Origin: Pantoea agglomerans
GTDB lineage: Bacteria > Pseudomonadota > Gammaproteobacteria > Enterobacterales > Enterobacteriaceae
Direction: 5' to 3'
NCBI RefSeq assembly: GCF_020149765.1
Contig: NZ_CP083809.1
Span: 310,001 to 374,000 of the forward strand
Length of the DNA: 64,000 nt
Below are positions 1 to 9,534 of this stretch, piece after piece. Numbering within the stretch: the first letter of the stretch is position 1; each line of letters starts with the position of its first letter. The notes under the pieces are model-generated. The model was not told where the DNA came from. It ran no database searches and saw nothing but the letters and a program-made list of their open reading frames with translations. Both the position numbers and the translations under genes were made by a program.

Positions 1-180
1 GTGAAAGGCAATACCTATCTCACTGCGCAGCAGCAGATTGAGCAGCTGGGCAAGCCGGTAAATAAAGCAATTGTCGATACGGCGCACTTCCTGAAAGAGC
101 AGGGCAAAGTGCCGCAGGCGAATGCTGACTACAGCGACTTCGTAACCAGCCGCTTTGTCGAGCCGCTGGCGAAACAGTAA
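1..180 (+). CDS. tauA: TauA, taurine-binding periplasmic protein (C-terminal part only)
   Basis: This is the last 59 codons of an open frame that enters from the left edge and stops with TAA at 178-180. TauA is the periplasmic substrate-binding protein of the TauABC taurine importer. The visible tail ends in a charged segment with [12 protein letters not shown], as in enterobacterial TauA. It lies 11 nt before tauB, with the tauB Shine-Dalgarno (GGAGAAG) just after the stop. The assignment rests on the tail plus the unambiguous tauBCD that follow. The start, signal peptide and promoter lie outside the window. Confidence 0.9.
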   Translation: MKGNTYLTAQQQIEQLGKPVNKAIVDTAHFLKEQGKVPQANADYSDFVTSRFVEPLAKQ

Positions 181-191
181 GGAGAAGCCTC

Positions 192-959
192 ATGCTGCGC
201 ATCGCTCACCTCAACGCCCGTTATGACGGACGCCCGGCGCTGCAGGATATTAATCTGCAGATCGATAAAGGCGAACTGCTGGTGGCGCTCGGTCCCTCGG
301 GCTGCGGCAAAACCACGCTGCTTAACCTGATCGCCGGCTTTTTGCCGGTGGAGTCCGGCAGCATCACGCTGGAGGGGAAAACCATCAGCGGGCCAGGCGC
401 GGAGCGCGGCGTGGTGTTTCAGCATGAGGGGCTGCTGCCGTGGCGTAACGTGCTGGACAACGTCGCTTTTGGTCTGCAGCTCGCCGGGATGGCGCGCGGC
501 GAACGTAACGCCATCGCACGCCGGCTGATTAAAAAGGTCGGGCTGGAAGGGGCGGAAAACCGCCCCATCTGGCAGCTCTCCGGCGGCCAGCGGCAGCGCG
601 TCGGCATCGCCCGCGCGCTGGCGGCGGATCCGCAGCTGCTGCTGCTCGACGAGCCTTTCGGCGCGCTGGACGCCTTTACCCGCGAGCAGATGCAGACGCT
701 GCTGCTGACGCTGTGGCGCGACAGCGGCAAGCAAATTTTCCTTATCACGCACGATATCGAAGAGGCGGTGTTTCTCGCCAGCGAGCTGCTGCTGCTTTCG
801 CCCGGGCCGGGCCGCATCCTGGAGCGCCTGAAGCTTAACTTCGGGCAGCGTTTTGCCGCCGGCGAACCCTGCCGCGCCATTAAATCCGATCCCGCTTTTA
901 TTGCGCAGCGCGAATATGTGCTGAGCCGGGTATTCGAGCAGCGGGAGGCCTTTGCATGA
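192..959 (+). CDS. tauB: TauB, taurine ABC transporter ATPase
   Basis: A 255-residue cytoplasmic ATPase, the usual TauB length, that powers taurine import through TauC. The Walker A motif GPSGCGKT is near residues 34-41, the Q-loop follows in VVFQHEG, the signature LSGGQRQR is near 129 and the Walker B LLLLDEP near 150. The D-loop (GALD) and switch histidine (ITHD) are present. The ATG is preceded by GGAGAAG with 4-nt spacing. Its end overlaps the start of tauC by 4 nt (ATGA), which suggests translational coupling. In E. coli the operon is expressed under sulfur starvation through CysB and Cbl; that control region is outside this window. Confidence 0.96.
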   Translation: MLRIAHLNARYDGRPALQDINLQIDKGELLVALGPSGCGKTTLLNLIAGFLPVESGSITLEGKTISGPGAERGVVFQHEGLLPWRNVLDNVAFGLQLAGMARGERNAIARRLIKKVGLEGAENRPIWQLSGGQRQRVGIARALAADPQLLLLDEPFGALDAFTREQMQTLLLTLWRDSGKQIFLITHDIEEAVFLASELLLLSPGPGRILERLKLNFGQRFAAGEPCRAIKSDPAFIAQREYVLSRVFEQREAFA

Positions 960-1783
960 GCGCGGTGATCAACGACAAAACCACGGTGGCGCGTCGGCGC
1001 TTGCGCTGGCCTTTTTCCCGCTCGTTCAGCCTGAGCCTGCTGAGTCTGGCACTGCTGCTGCTGATCTGGTGGAGCATCACGGCGCTGGGTCTGATTAGCC
1101 CGCTGTTTCTGCCGGCGCCGCAGCAGGTGCTGAGCAAGCTGCTGCTGATCGCCAGTCCGCAGGGCTTTATGGACGCCACGCTGTGGCAGCATCTCGCCGC
1201 CAGCCTGACGCGCATGCTGGTTGCCCTGTTCGCCGCGGCGGCCATCGGCATTCCGGTCGGCATCGCGATGGGCCTGAGTCCGGCGGTGCGCGGCCTGCTC
1301 GACCCGCTGATTGAGCTCTACCGCCCCGTCCCGCCGCTCGCCTATTTGCCGCTGATGGTGATCTGGTTCGGCATCGGGGAGACCTCCAAAATCCTGCTGA
1401 TCTATCTGGCGATTTTTGCGCCGGTAACGCTCTCGACCCTGGCGGGGGTGCGCAATACGCAGCAGGTGCGCATTCGCGCCGCTCAGTCGCTGGGCGCCAG
1501 CCGATGGCAGCTACTGCGCTGGGTGATCCTGCCTGGCGCGCTGCCGGAGATCCTGACCGGTCTGCGCATCGGTCTTGGCGTCGGCTGGTCGACGCTGGTG
1601 GCCGCCGAACTGATCGCCGCGACGCGCGGGCTTGGCTTTATGGTGCAGTCCGCCGGTGAGTTTCTGGCGACCGACGTGGTGCTGGCGGGTATCGCGGTGA
1701 TTGCGCTGATTGCCTTTACCTTAGAACTGGGGCTGCGCGCCCTGCAGCGTCGGTTGACGCCCTGGAACGGAGAACAACAATGA
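956..1783 (+). CDS. tauC: TauC, taurine ABC transporter permease
   Basis: A 275-residue inner-membrane permease of the sulfonate/nitrate family. After a basic N-terminus there are about six hydrophobic segments. The cytoplasmic coupling (EAA) loop reads [20 protein letters not shown] around residues 180-200, where it docks on TauB. The ATG overlaps the tauB stop and the gene itself overlaps tauD by 4 nt, so tauBCD form a tightly coupled unit. Related SsuC permeases look similar, but the context with tauD fixes the assignment to taurine. Confidence 0.95.
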   Translation: MSAVINDKTTVARRRLRWPFSRSFSLSLLSLALLLLIWWSITALGLISPLFLPAPQQVLSKLLLIASPQGFMDATLWQHLAASLTRMLVALFAAAAIGIPVGIAMGLSPAVRGLLDPLIELYRPVPPLAYLPLMVIWFGIGETSKILLIYLAIFAPVTLSTLAGVRNTQQVRIRAAQSLGASRWQLLRWVILPGALPEILTGLRIGLGVGWSTLVAAELIAATRGLGFMVQSAGEFLATDVVLAGIAVIALIAFTLELGLRALQRRLTPWNGEQQ

Positions 1784-2619
1784 ACGAAAAGCTGAACATT
1801 ACCGCGCTCGGCCCTTATATCGGCGCGCAGGTGACGAATGTTGATTTAACCCGGCCGCTCAGCGACGCCCAGTTTGAGCAGCTTTACCACGCGCTGCTGC
1901 GCCATCAGGTGCTGTTTCTGCGCGACCAGCAGTTGACCCCGCACCAGCAGCGCGCGCTGGCGGCGCGCTTCGGCGACCTGCATATCCATCCGGTTTACCC
2001 GCACGCCGACGGCGTAGAGGAGATCATCGTTCTGGATACCCATCAGGATAATCCGCCGGACAACGACAACTGGCACACCGACGTGACCTTTATCGACACG
2101 CCGCCAGCGGTGGCGATTCTGGCGTCGAAGCTGCTGCCTGAATCAGGCGGCGATACCCTCTGGGCGAGCGGCATCGCGGCCTATGAAACCCTCTCCGCCC
2201 CGATTAAGACGTTGCTGGATGGGCTACATGCCGAGCACGACTTCAGGAAGTCGTTCCAGGAGTATAAGTATCGCCGCAGCGAAGAGGAGCATCAGCGCTG
2301 GCAGGAGGCCGTGGCGAAGCATCCGCCGGTGCAGCATCCGGTGATCCGCACCCATCCGGTCAGCGGGCGCAAGGCGCTGTTTGTGAATGAAGGTTTTACC
2401 ACGCGCATTGTCGAGCTGAGCGAAAAAGAGAGTCACGCGCTGCTGGAACTGCTCTATGCCCATGCGACCAAACCGGAGTTTCAGGTGCGCTGGCGCTGGC
2501 AGCCAGACGACGTGGCGATCTGGGATAACCGCGTGACGCAGCACTATGCGAATGCGGATTATTATCCGGCAAGGCGGGTGATGCACCGGGCGACGGTGCT
2601 GGGGGATCGGCCTTTTTAA
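1780..2619 (+). CDS. tauD: TauD, taurine / 2-oxoglutarate dioxygenase
   Basis: A 279-residue Fe(II)/2-oxoglutarate-dependent oxygenase that hydroxylates taurine to release sulfite and aminoacetaldehyde, supplying sulfur. The iron triad is visible: H99 and D101 in NWHTD, and H255 in [11 protein letters not shown]270 in MHRATVLGD matches the 2-oxoglutarate-binding arginine. These numbers equal those of the E. coli enzyme. The protein ends at GDRPF, about four residues earlier than E. coli TauD, outside the active site. The gene overlaps tauC by 4 nt and its stop codon lies at the edge of the palindrome that begins at 2618. Confidence 0.96.
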   Translation: MNEKLNITALGPYIGAQVTNVDLTRPLSDAQFEQLYHALLRHQVLFLRDQQLTPHQQRALAARFGDLHIHPVYPHADGVEEIIVLDTHQDNPPDNDNWHTDVTFIDTPPAVAILASKLLPESGGDTLWASGIAAYETLSAPIKTLLDGLHAEHDFRKSFQEYKYRRSEEEHQRWQEAVAKHPPVQHPVIRTHPVSGRKALFVNEGFTTRIVELSEKESHALLELLYAHATKPEFQVRWRWQPDDVAIWDNRVTQHYANADYYPARRVMHRATVLGDRPF

Positions 2620-2736
2620 AACGTCCGTACCGGGCTGCGACGGCGTTGCTGCGCCGCGCCATAATGCTCACATACATCAGTATGCTCCGCTTATGGCGCG
2701 GCTGGCGCCTTGTCTCGCGCCGGTACGATCGTTTTA
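2618..2736. repeat. Imperfect 119-nt palindrome between convergent tauD and yheS
   Basis: The outer arms (AAAACGTCCGTACCGG at 2618 onward, and CCGGTACGATCGTTTT ending at 2735) and the inner perfect arms (GCCGCGCCATAA at 2653-2664 and TTATGGCGCGGC at 2691-2702) make one long interrupted inverted repeat. The central part carries a second small palindrome around CATACATCAGTATG. It sits between two convergent genes and could end transcription from both sides. Its size and structure resemble a small palindromic dispersed repeat (MITE or ERIC-like), but it does not match the ERIC core as I remember it, so the family is unassigned. Confidence 0.65.
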
Positions 2737-2776
2737 AGTCCGCTGAAAACTGAAAACTGAAATTAACAGCTAACCG

Positions 2777-4681
2777 TCAGGAGGCGAGCATCGCCTCCAG
2801 CTGCTCCTGCGCATCCAGCCACGCCATCTCGACCTCTTCCAGCGCTGCTTTGCTCTCCGCCTGACGCTGCAACGCTGCGGTTAAGTCGGCTTTGCGCGCG
2901 GGATCGTAAATATCGCCGTCGGCCAGCTGGTTTTCCGCTTCGGAGAGCTGGCTCTGCCATTTCGCCATCTGCTTCTCCAGCTTCTCGATCTCTTTGCGCA
3001 GCGGCTGCGTCTGAGCACGCAGCTCAGCGTCGCGACGCTTCTGATCTTTGCGCGCCTGCGCGCTGTTGCCGTTCTCCTGCTTCGGCGCGGCGTCCGCCTG
3101 CGCCTGCTGCTTCTGCAGGTCGCTCAGCCACTGCTGGTAATCCTCCAGATCGCCCGGGAAGACATCAACCTTGCGGTCATGCACCAGATAGAGATCGTCG
3201 GTGGTGGCGCGCAGCAGATGGCGATCGTGCGATACCACCACCAGCGCGCCTTCGAAGTCGATGAGCGCTTCGGTCAGCGCCTGGCGCATATCGAGATCGA
3301 GGTGGTTAGTGGGTTCGTCGAGCAGCAGCAGGTTAGGGCGCTGCCAGACGATCAGCGCCAGCACCAGCCGCGCCTTTTCGCCGCCGGAGAAGCGCGCCGT
3401 AACTTCGCTGACTTTGTCTCCCTGGAAGCCGAAGCCGCCAAGATAGTCGCGCAGCTGCTGCTCCAGCACCTTCGGCGCAATGCGCGCCAGGTGCTGCAGC
3501 GGCGACTCGTCGCTGCGCAGATACTCCAGCTGATGCTGCGCGAAGTAGCCGAGCTTAATGCCTTTCGCCAGCCCGACCTCGCCGTCGAGCGGGGTCAGCT
3601 CGCCCGCCAGCAGCTTAATCAGCGTTGATTTGCCCGCGCCGTTACGCCCCAGCAGGCCGATGCGCGAGCCCGGCACCAGGTTGAGCTTGATGGCGTCGAG
3701 AATAATGCGCTCGCCGTAGCCGGCGGTGACCTTCTCCATCTTCAGCAGCGGGTTTGGCAGGCTTTCCGGCGCGCGGAAGCTAAAGCTGAACGGGTTATCG
3801 ACGTGCGCCGGGGCGATCATCTCCATCCGCTCCAGCATTTTGATGCGGCTCTGCGCCTGCTTCGCTTTCGAAGCCTTGGCGCGGAAGCGATCGATATAGC
3901 TTTGCAGATGCGCCACTTTCTCCTGCTGGCTTTCAAACAGCGCCTGCTGCTGCGCCAGCTTCGCGACGCGCTGCCGTTCGAACGAGCTGTAGTTGCCGGT
4001 GTATTCGAACAGGCTCTCCTGCTCGATATGAATGATCTTATCTACCACCGGATCGAGGAAGTCGCGGTCATGCGAAATCAGGATCAGCGTGCCCTCATAG
4101 CTTTTCAGCCAGCGCTCCAGCCAGATCACCGCGTCGAGATCGAGGTGGTTGGTGGGTTCGTCGAGGAGCAGCAGATCCGAACGGCAGACCAGCGCCTGCG
4201 CAAGGTTAAGGCGCATGCGCCAGCCGCCGGAAAAGTCGCTCACCGGGCGGTTCAGCTGCTCCTGGCTAAAGCCCAGGCCGTGCAGCAGGCTTGAGGCGCG
4301 GGCATGAATGCTCCAGGCCTGAATCGCGTCCAGCTTGCCGTGCAGCAGGGCGATGGCGTTGCCGTCGTTGCGCTGGTTGGCGTCCGCCAGCTGCGCCTCC
4401 AGCTCGCGGTATTCGCGATCGCCGTCGATAACGTATTCCAGCGCCGGTTTGCTCAGCGCCGGGGTCTCCTGGTTAACCCAGGCCAGCGCCCAGTTGCCGG
4501 GAAAGGTCACGCCGCCCGCGTCGCTGGCGATCTCGCCTTTTAACAGCGACAGCAGGGTCGATTTACCGCAGCCGTTTTTACCCACCAGGCCGACTTTCTG
4601 ACCGGGATTGATGGTGGCGGAAGCGTTATCGAGCAGCACGCGGACGCCGCGGCGGATTTGCAGAGAAGAAAAGACAATCAT
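2777..4681 (-). CDS. yheS: YheS, ABC-F family ATPase
   Basis: A 634-residue soluble protein with two ABC domains and no membrane segments, typical of the ABC-F class that acts on ribosomes. Walker A motifs are GKNGCGKS in the first domain and GRNGAGKS in the second; signatures are SGGWRMR and SGGEKAR. A charged linker separates the domains and the C-terminal 100 residues are a predicted coiled coil rich in K, E, A and Q. I start at MIVFSSLQIRRG (4681), matching the E. coli protein; an in-frame ATG at 4747 would add 22 residues of unrelated sequence. It is divergent from kefG, 113 nt away. Confidence 0.95.
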   Translation of the reverse strand: MIVFSSLQIRRGVRVLLDNASATINPGQKVGLVGKNGCGKSTLLSLLKGEIASDAGGVTFPGNWALAWVNQETPALSKPALEYVIDGDREYRELEAQLADANQRNDGNAIALLHGKLDAIQAWSIHARASSLLHGLGFSQEQLNRPVSDFSGGWRMRLNLAQALVCRSDLLLLDEPTNHLDLDAVIWLERWLKSYEGTLILISHDRDFLDPVVDKIIHIEQESLFEYTGNYSSFERQRVAKLAQQQALFESQQEKVAHLQSYIDRFRAKASKAKQAQSRIKMLERMEMIAPAHVDNPFSFSFRAPESLPNPLLKMEKVTAGYGERIILDAIKLNLVPGSRIGLLGRNGAGKSTLIKLLAGELTPLDGEVGLAKGIKLGYFAQHQLEYLRSDESPLQHLARIAPKVLEQQLRDYLGGFGFQGDKVSEVTARFSGGEKARLVLALIVWQRPNLLLLDEPTNHLDLDMRQALTEALIDFEGALVVVSHDRHLLRATTDDLYLVHDRKVDVFPGDLEDYQQWLSDLQKQQAQADAAPKQENGNSAQARKDQKRRDAELRAQTQPLRKEIEKLEKQMAKWQSQLSEAENQLADGDIYDPARKADLTAALQRQAESKAALEEVEMAWLDAQEQLEAMLAS

Positions 4682-4794
4682 AAGCGCCGTATCGTCAGAA
4701 TATGTTAATTTACCCACCACATAATTAGAGGGTGTCGCGTCGTGCATGGTAGCGGAAAAGCGCCGCTATGACGACGCTTTGGAAGAGGATAACT

Positions 4795-5346
4795 ATGTCG
4801 CAGCCAGCAAAAGTTTTGCTGCTTTACGCTCATCCGGAAATGCAGGAGTCGATAGCGAATCGGGTTCTGCTGCAGTCGGCGCAGAAACAGGAAAACGTCA
4901 CCGTACACGATCTGTACGCGCACTATCCTGATTTCTTTATTGATATTCACTATGAACAGCAGCTGCTGCGCGAGCATCAGGTCATCGTTTTCCAGCATCC
5001 GCTTTATACCTATAGCTGTCCTGCGCTGCTGAAAGAGTGGCTGGATCGCGTGCTGTCGCGCGGCTTCGCCAGCGGCGTCGACGGCAACGCGCTGGAGGGC
5101 AAATACTGGCGCAGCGTGATTACCACCGGCGAGCCGGAGAGTGCCTATCAGCAGAGCGGCCTCAACCGCTATTCCATGTCGGACATTATGCGCCCGTTCG
5201 AGCTGACCGCGCAGATGTGCCGCATGCACTGGATGACGCCGATGATCCTGTACTGGGCGCGACGACAGCCGAAAGAGGTGATGAGCCACTTCGCCCGCGC
5301 CTATGGCGAATGGCTGGCCGCGCCGCTGCCCAACGGAGGTCTCTGA
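4795..5346 (+). CDS. kefG: KefG, ancillary quinone oxidoreductase of the KefB system
   Basis: A 183-residue flavodoxin-fold protein of the NQO1/MdaB family that binds and activates the KefB potassium efflux channel. Visible features are the N-terminal strand VLLLYAHPE, the conserved [21 protein letters not shown] segment, and TTGEPES near residue 110. I start at [13 protein letters not shown], preceded by AGAGGATAACT; an upstream in-frame ATG at 4768 lacks a good ribosome site. Its stop TGA overlaps the kefB ATG by one base, so the two subunits are probably made in step. Confidence 0.95.
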   Translation: MSQPAKVLLLYAHPEMQESIANRVLLQSAQKQENVTVHDLYAHYPDFFIDIHYEQQLLREHQVIVFQHPLYTYSCPALLKEWLDRVLSRGFASGVDGNALEGKYWRSVITTGEPESAYQQSGLNRYSMSDIMRPFELTAQMCRMHWMTPMILYWARRQPKEVMSHFARAYGEWLAAPLPNGGL

Positions 5347-7151
5347 TGGAAGGACAAACGCTGCTGACCGCAGGCGTGATCTATCTGGTGGCGGCGGTGC
5401 TGATCGTGCCTGTCGCCGCGCGGCTTGGCATCGGCGCCGTGCTGGGCTATCTGGTGGCCGGCATCGCTATCGGTCCCTGGGGGCTGGGTTTTATCAGCGA
5501 CGTGGAAGAGATCCTGCACTTCTCGGAGCTGGGCGTGGTGTTCCTGATGTTTATCATCGGGCTGGAGCTGAACCCTTCGAAGCTCTGGGCGCTGCGGCGT
5601 TCGATTTTCGGCGTCGGCGCGGCGCAGGTGCTGATCTCCGCCGGCATTCTCGGCGCGCTGCTGTGGCTCAGCGACTTTAGCTGGCAGGCGGCGGTGATTG
5701 GCGGCATCGGCCTCGCCATGTCCTCCACCGCGATGGCGCTGCAGCTGATGCGCGATAAAGGCATGAACCGCAGCGAGGCGGGGCAGCTCGGCTTCTCGGT
5801 GCTGCTGTTCCAGGACCTGGCGGTTATCCCGGCGCTGGCGCTGGTACCGCTGCTGGCGGGCAGCGACAGCGGCAATATCGACTGGATGAAGATTGGCATG
5901 AAGGTGCTGGCGTTCGCCGGCATGCTGGTGGGCGGGCGCTACCTGCTGCGGCCGATTTTCCGCTTTATCGCCGCCTCCGGCGTGCGCGAGGTCTTCACCG
6001 CCGCTGCGCTGCTGCTGGTGCTGGGTTCGGCGCTGTTTATGGACGCGCTCGGCCTGTCGATGGCGCTGGGTACTTTTATCGCCGGCATCCTGCTGGCGGA
6101 AAGCGAGTATCGCCACGAGCTGGAGGTCGCCATCGATCCCTTTAAGGGGCTGCTGCTCGGGCTGTTCTTTATCTCCGTTGGCATGGCGCTCAACCTTGGC
6201 GTGCTCTATACCCATATTCTGGAGATCCTGCTCGGCGTGCTGATTCTGGTCACGGTGAAAACGCTGGTGCTTTACGTGCTGGCGCGCGTCTACGGCCTGC
6301 GCAGCTCCGAGCGTCAGCAGTTCGCCGGCGTGCTGAGTCAAGGCGGCGAATTCGCCTTTGTGCTCTTTTCCGCTGCCTCTTCGGCGCATCTTTTCACCGG
6401 CGATCAGCTGCCGCTGCTGCTGGTGACGGTCACGCTGTCGATGATGACCACGCCGCTGCTGATGCAGGCGATCGATAAGCTGCTGGCGCGACGCTTTAAT
6501 GAAGTCGATGAAGATGGCGAAAAGCCGTTTGTGGAAGATGACCAGCCGCAGGTGATTGTGGTGGGCTTCGGACGCATGGGGCAGGTGGTGGGTCGTCTGC
6601 TGATGGCCAATAATAAAAGGATTACGGTGCTGGAGCGCGACATCAGCGCGGTAAGCCTGATGCGCAAGTACGGCTACAAGGTTTACTATGGCGACGCCAC
6701 CGAGCTTGAGCTGCTGCGCGCCGCCGGCGCGGCCAGCGCGCAGTCGATTGTGATTACCTGCAACGAGCCGGAAGATACCATGGCGATTGTGCACCTCTGC
6801 CAGCAGCATTTCCCGCAGCTGGAGATCGTGGCGCGGGCCCGCGGACGCGTGGAAGCGCACGAGCTGCTGCAGGCGGGCGTCACGCAGTTCTCGCGTGAAA
6901 CCTTCTCCAGCGCGCTGGAGCTGGGACGCAAGGCGCTGATTTCGGTGGGTATGCATCCGCATCAGGCGCAGCGCGCGCAGCTGCACTTCCGCCGCCTCGA
7001 TATGCGCATGCTGCGCGAGCTGATGCCGAACCACACCGACAACGCGCAGATCTCCCGCGTACGCGAGGCGCGGCGCGAGCTGGAGGATATTTTCCGGCGC
7101 GAGATGCAGCATGAGAGACGGCAGATTGACGACTGGGATGAAGATCAGTAA
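5346..7151 (+). CDS. kefB: KefB, glutathione-regulated potassium efflux antiporter
   Basis: A 601-residue inner-membrane protein, identical in length to E. coli KefB. Residues 1 to about 380 form a CPA2-type exchanger domain with about 12 hydrophobic segments. From about residue 400 a cytoplasmic RCK_N (Rossmann) domain begins, with the nucleotide motif [12 protein letters not shown] and [14 protein letters not shown]. In the family, glutathione keeps it closed and glutathione adducts of electrophiles open it, acidifying the cell for protection. The start [11 protein letters not shown] overlaps the kefG stop by one base. A longer in-frame reading from 5037 runs through kefG and is not credible. 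Confidence 0.96.
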   Translation: MEGQTLLTAGVIYLVAAVLIVPVAARLGIGAVLGYLVAGIAIGPWGLGFISDVEEILHFSELGVVFLMFIIGLELNPSKLWALRRSIFGVGAAQVLISAGILGALLWLSDFSWQAAVIGGIGLAMSSTAMALQLMRDKGMNRSEAGQLGFSVLLFQDLAVIPALALVPLLAGSDSGNIDWMKIGMKVLAFAGMLVGGRYLLRPIFRFIAASGVREVFTAAALLLVLGSALFMDALGLSMALGTFIAGILLAESEYRHELEVAIDPFKGLLLGLFFISVGMALNLGVLYTHILEILLGVLILVTVKTLVLYVLARVYGLRSSERQQFAGVLSQGGEFAFVLFSAASSAHLFTGDQLPLLLVTVTLSMMTTPLLMQAIDKLLARRFNEVDEDGEKPFVEDDQPQVIVVGFGRMGQVVGRLLMANNKRITVLERDISAVSLMRKYGYKVYYGDATELELLRAAGAASAQSIVITCNEPEDTMAIVHLCQQHFPQLEIVARARGRVEAHELLQAGVTQFSRETFSSALELGRKALISVGMHPHQAQRAQLHFRRLDMRMLRELMPNHTDNAQISRVREARRELEDIFRREMQHERRQIDDWDEDQ

Positions 7152-7171
7152 CAGCACACAGGTTAACCATT

Positions 7172-7366
7172 ATGCGTAAACGATTTATTGCCGGTGCGGT
7201 TTGCCCGCACTGTCAGGAAAAAGACACGCTGGCGATGTGGCGTGAAAACAATGTCGACGTCGTGGAGTGCGTGAAGTGTGGACATCAGATGCGCGAGGCG
7301 GATAAGCAGGTTCGCGATCAGGTTCGCAGCCAGGAGCAAGTGATAGGTATTTTCCATCCTGAGTAG
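7172..7366 (+). CDS. yheV: YheV, small putative zinc-ribbon protein
   Basis: A 64-residue basic protein with two CxxC knuckles, CPHC at residues 11-14 and CVKC at 33-36, which together form a plausible zinc ribbon. It corresponds to YheV of E. coli, found in the same place between kefB and slyD, and has no established function. It begins 20 nt after the kefB stop and may be cotranscribed with kefGB. Confidence 0.9.
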   Translation: MRKRFIAGAVCPHCQEKDTLAMWRENNVDVVECVKCGHQMREADKQVRDQVRSQEQVIGIFHPE

Positions 7367-7396
7367 CGAAATGGCGCAGCTTTTTTTACGCTTAAA

Positions 7397-7425
7397 CTTA
7401 CAGTGGGATTGAATTCCGATACAAT
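7397..7425 (+). promoter_or_regulatory. Probable sigma-70 promoter of slyD
   Basis: CTTACA at 7397-7402 and TACAAT at 7420-7425 are separated by 17 bp, a good sigma-70 arrangement. A start just downstream would give a leader of roughly 125-130 nt before slyD. There is no terminator between yheV and this point, so slyD may also be reached from upstream. Confidence 0.5.
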
Positions 7426-7559
7426 CGGCGCCACTAACGCTGAGGTTAATCGCGTCGCACAAGAGGCGATCTCAGCCCCGAACCTTTCTGGTTGGTGTTA
7501 TTGCACGTAAGAATAGACCAATGAGACGGGATCTCAGTTCTCAACGGTTAGGAGATATC

Positions 7560-8117
7560 ATGAAAGTAGCAAAAGACCTGGTGGTGAGCCTGGCCTATCA
7601 GGTACGTACAGAAGATGGTGTGTTGGTTGACGAGTCGCCGGTAAGTGCGCCGTTAGACTATCTGCACGGTCATGGTTCCCTGATTTCTGGTCTGGAAAAA
7701 GCGCTGGAAAATCACGATGTCGGCGACAAGTTTGACGTGCATATTCCGGCTAACGATGCATACGGCCAGTATGACGACAACCTGGTGCAGCGCGTACCTA
7801 AAGACGTCTTTATGGGCGTTGACGAACTGCAGGTTGGCATGCGCTTCCTGGCGGAAACCGATCAGGGTCCGGTTCCGGTCGAAATCACCGAAGTGGAAGA
7901 CGAGCACGTGGTGGTTGACGGCAACCATATGCTGGCGGGCCAGAACCTGAACTTCAACGTGGAAGTTGTCGCGATCCGCGAAGCGACCCCGGAAGAGCTG
8001 GCGCACGGTCACGTTCACGGCGAGCACGGTCACGACCATGACCACGATCATGACCATGGTCACGATCACGGCAACGGCGGCTGCGGCAGCCACGGCGGTT
8101 GCGGCTGCAGCCACTAA
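7560..8117 (+). CDS. slyD: SlyD, FKBP-type peptidyl-prolyl isomerase and nickel metallochaperone
   Basis: A 185-residue cytoplasmic protein. Residues 1 to about 70 and 130 to 150 form the FKBP isomerase domain, interrupted by the insert-in-flap chaperone domain (about 75-120). The last 40 residues are a metal-binding tail with some 15 histidines and four cysteines, in GHDHDHDHDHGHDHG and CGSHGGCGCSH. In E. coli SlyD folds proteins and delivers nickel to hydrogenase. I start at MKVAKDLVVSLAY, with AGGAGATATC just upstream; the frame extends upstream to 7521 without support. An intrinsic terminator follows. Confidence 0.96.
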   Translation: MKVAKDLVVSLAYQVRTEDGVLVDESPVSAPLDYLHGHGSLISGLEKALENHDVGDKFDVHIPANDAYGQYDDNLVQRVPKDVFMGVDELQVGMRFLAETDQGPVPVEITEVEDEHVVVDGNHMLAGQNLNFNVEVVAIREATPEELAHGHVHGEHGHDHDHDHDHGHDHGNGGCGSHGGCGCSH

Positions 8118-8135
8118 GCCACCCAGATTTCAAAG

Positions 8136-8160
8136 GCCACCTTCGAGGTGGCTTTTTTTT
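8136..8160 (+). terminator. Rho-independent terminator after slyD
   Basis: GCCACCT and AGGTGGC around a TCG loop (8136-8152) are followed by eight T residues. It starts 18 nt after the slyD stop. Confidence 0.9.
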
Positions 8161-8199
8161 GCCTTTGCGATCGAAGAATGCGCAGCCGGTCTGAACAGA

Positions 8200-8418
8200 T
8201 CAATAATGCGGAGGCGGCGTCTCCTCCGACTGCGACGCGACCATCGACGGCGCGGCCGCTTTCAGCTTATCCAGCAGCAGGCGCTGCTGCTCGCGCATTT
8301 TCGCCATCTCCAGCTCGTGCTGCACCACCGTCTGATTAAGCTGATCGATAGTCAGCTCCTGAAAGGCCAGCTTGCTTTCCAGCGCTTCAAGCCGTTGTTC
8401 CCACTCTGATTGTTGCAT
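8200..8418 (-). CDS. slyX: SlyX family protein
   Basis: A 72-residue protein, the same length as E. coli SlyX, almost entirely a predicted coiled coil ([20 protein letters not shown]) ending in the family hallmark EETPPPHY. Function is unknown. It is convergent with slyD, whose terminator lies between them, and divergent from fkpA. Confidence 0.93.
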   Translation of the reverse strand: MQQSEWEQRLEALESKLAFQELTIDQLNQTVVQHELEMAKMREQQRLLLDKLKAAAPSMVASQSEETPPPHY

Positions 8419-8556
8419 GACCTCTCCTCCTGGTTCGACGCTGCGAATCTCGCATCAGACGCTGATTCTACGGCTTCCCCGGTAAGAATCACCCGATTTC
8501 TTTGCCGTCTCGCCTGCAAAGGGTTGAATAACGGCTGTGGCAGCATCATCTCTGAT

Positions 8557-8584
8557 GAAACTTCCTGATGCAAAAAAGGTCGGA
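8557..8584 (+). promoter_or_regulatory. Candidate sigma-E promoter upstream of fkpA
   Basis: GAAACTT at 8557-8563 and TCGGA at 8580-8584 are 16 bp apart, close to the sigma-E pattern GGAACTT-N16-TCTGA. In E. coli fkpA belongs to the sigma-E envelope-stress regulon, which supports the reading. The -10 differs from consensus at one base. The rest of the 280-nt slyX-fkpA gap holds no gene that I can see. Confidence 0.4.
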
Positions 8585-8698
8585 GGAGAACCGGGTAATT
8601 ACGCTGCGGGAGTGTTCGCCGCTGCCGCGTACAGTTATAGTGTGGGCCTTTAGTCCGCAATAATTCCCGAGGTGAGACGCTTCGGTTTTGGAGAAAGG

Positions 8699-9526
8699 AT
8701 GAAATCACTGTTTAAAGTCACTATGTTAGCCACCACCATGGCCATCGCGCTGAACGCGCCGCTGGCGATGGCAGCCGAAGCGACCGCAGCGCCTGCTGCG
8801 ACCGATGCGGCACCGCAGGCACCGAAAAATGCGGCCTTCAAAAATGAAGACCAGCAATCAGCCTATGCTCTGGGCGCCTCGCTGGGTCGCTACATGGACA
8901 ACTCCCTGAAGGAACAGGAGAAACTGGGCATCAAGCTGGACAAAGAGCAGCTGATCGCGGGCGTTCAGGATGCGTTCGGCGGCAAGAGCAAACTCTCCGA
9001 TCAAGAGATCGAGCAGACGCTGCAGGCCTTTGAAGGCCGTGTGAAAGGCGCTGCGCAGGCGAAGATGGAAAAAGACGCGAAAGAGAACGCCGATAAAGGC
9101 ACCGCTTTTGCCGACAAATTCGCCAAAGAGAGCGGCGTGAAGAAAACCGAATCTGGCCTGCTGTATAAAGTAGAGAAAGAAGGCAGCGGCGACGCGCCGA
9201 AAGACAGCGATACCGTTGTCGTGAACTACAAAGGTACGCTGATTGACGGCACCGAGTTTGACAACTCCTATACCCGTGGCGAACCGCTCTCTTTCCGTCT
9301 TGACGGTGTGATTCCAGGCTGGACTGAAGGTCTGAAGCACGTGAAGAAAGGCGGTAAAATCAAGCTGGTAATCCCGCCGCAACTCGCCTACGGTAAAAAC
9401 GGCGTGCCGGGCATCCCGGCTAACTCGACGCTGGTATTCGATGTTGAACTGCTCGACATCAAGCCGGCGCCTAAAGCAGATGAGAAAGCGCAGGCGCCTG
9501 CCGCCGACGCGAAGAAATCTCAATAA
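8699..9526 (+). CDS. fkpA: FkpA, periplasmic FKBP-type peptidyl-prolyl isomerase and chaperone
   Basis: A 275-residue secreted protein. The signal peptide is MKSLFKVTMLATTMAIALNA followed by an A-x-A site near residue 26. Next comes an alanine-rich stretch, the helical dimerisation domain (about 45-140, with SAYALGASLGRYMDNSLKEQ) and the FKBP domain (about 150-260) with YKGTLIDGTEFDNSY, GVIPGWTEGL and LAYGKNGVPGIP. I start at MKSLFK (8699), preceded by GGAGAAAGG; the frame opens nine codons earlier without a ribosome site. A strong hairpin follows the gene. Confidence 0.96.
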   Translation: MKSLFKVTMLATTMAIALNAPLAMAAEATAAPAATDAAPQAPKNAAFKNEDQQSAYALGASLGRYMDNSLKEQEKLGIKLDKEQLIAGVQDAFGGKSKLSDQEIEQTLQAFEGRVKGAAQAKMEKDAKENADKGTAFADKFAKESGVKKTESGLLYKVEKEGSGDAPKDSDTVVVNYKGTLIDGTEFDNSYTRGEPLSFRLDGVIPGWTEGLKHVKKGGKIKLVIPPQLAYGKNGVPGIPANSTLVFDVELLDIKPAPKADEKAQAPAADAKKSQ

Positions 9527-9534
9527 TCTGTCTG

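Noticed and set aside
2618..2736. ERIC element
   Set aside because: Size is similar (about 120 nt) but the ERIC core sequence is not recognisable, so I left the family open.
5037..5345. N-terminal extension of kefB
   Set aside because: The extension lies in another frame of kefG; KefB of standard 601 residues starts at 5346.
5301..7157. A 618-codon open frame antisense to kefB
   Set aside because: It mirrors kefB codon by codon in a GC-rich gene; the product is rich in H, Q and R with no domain, which is typical of a shadow frame.
8020..8110. Short tandem repeat of CACGATCATGAC type
   Set aside because: It encodes the histidine-rich metal tail of SlyD and is not a CRISPR or satellite.
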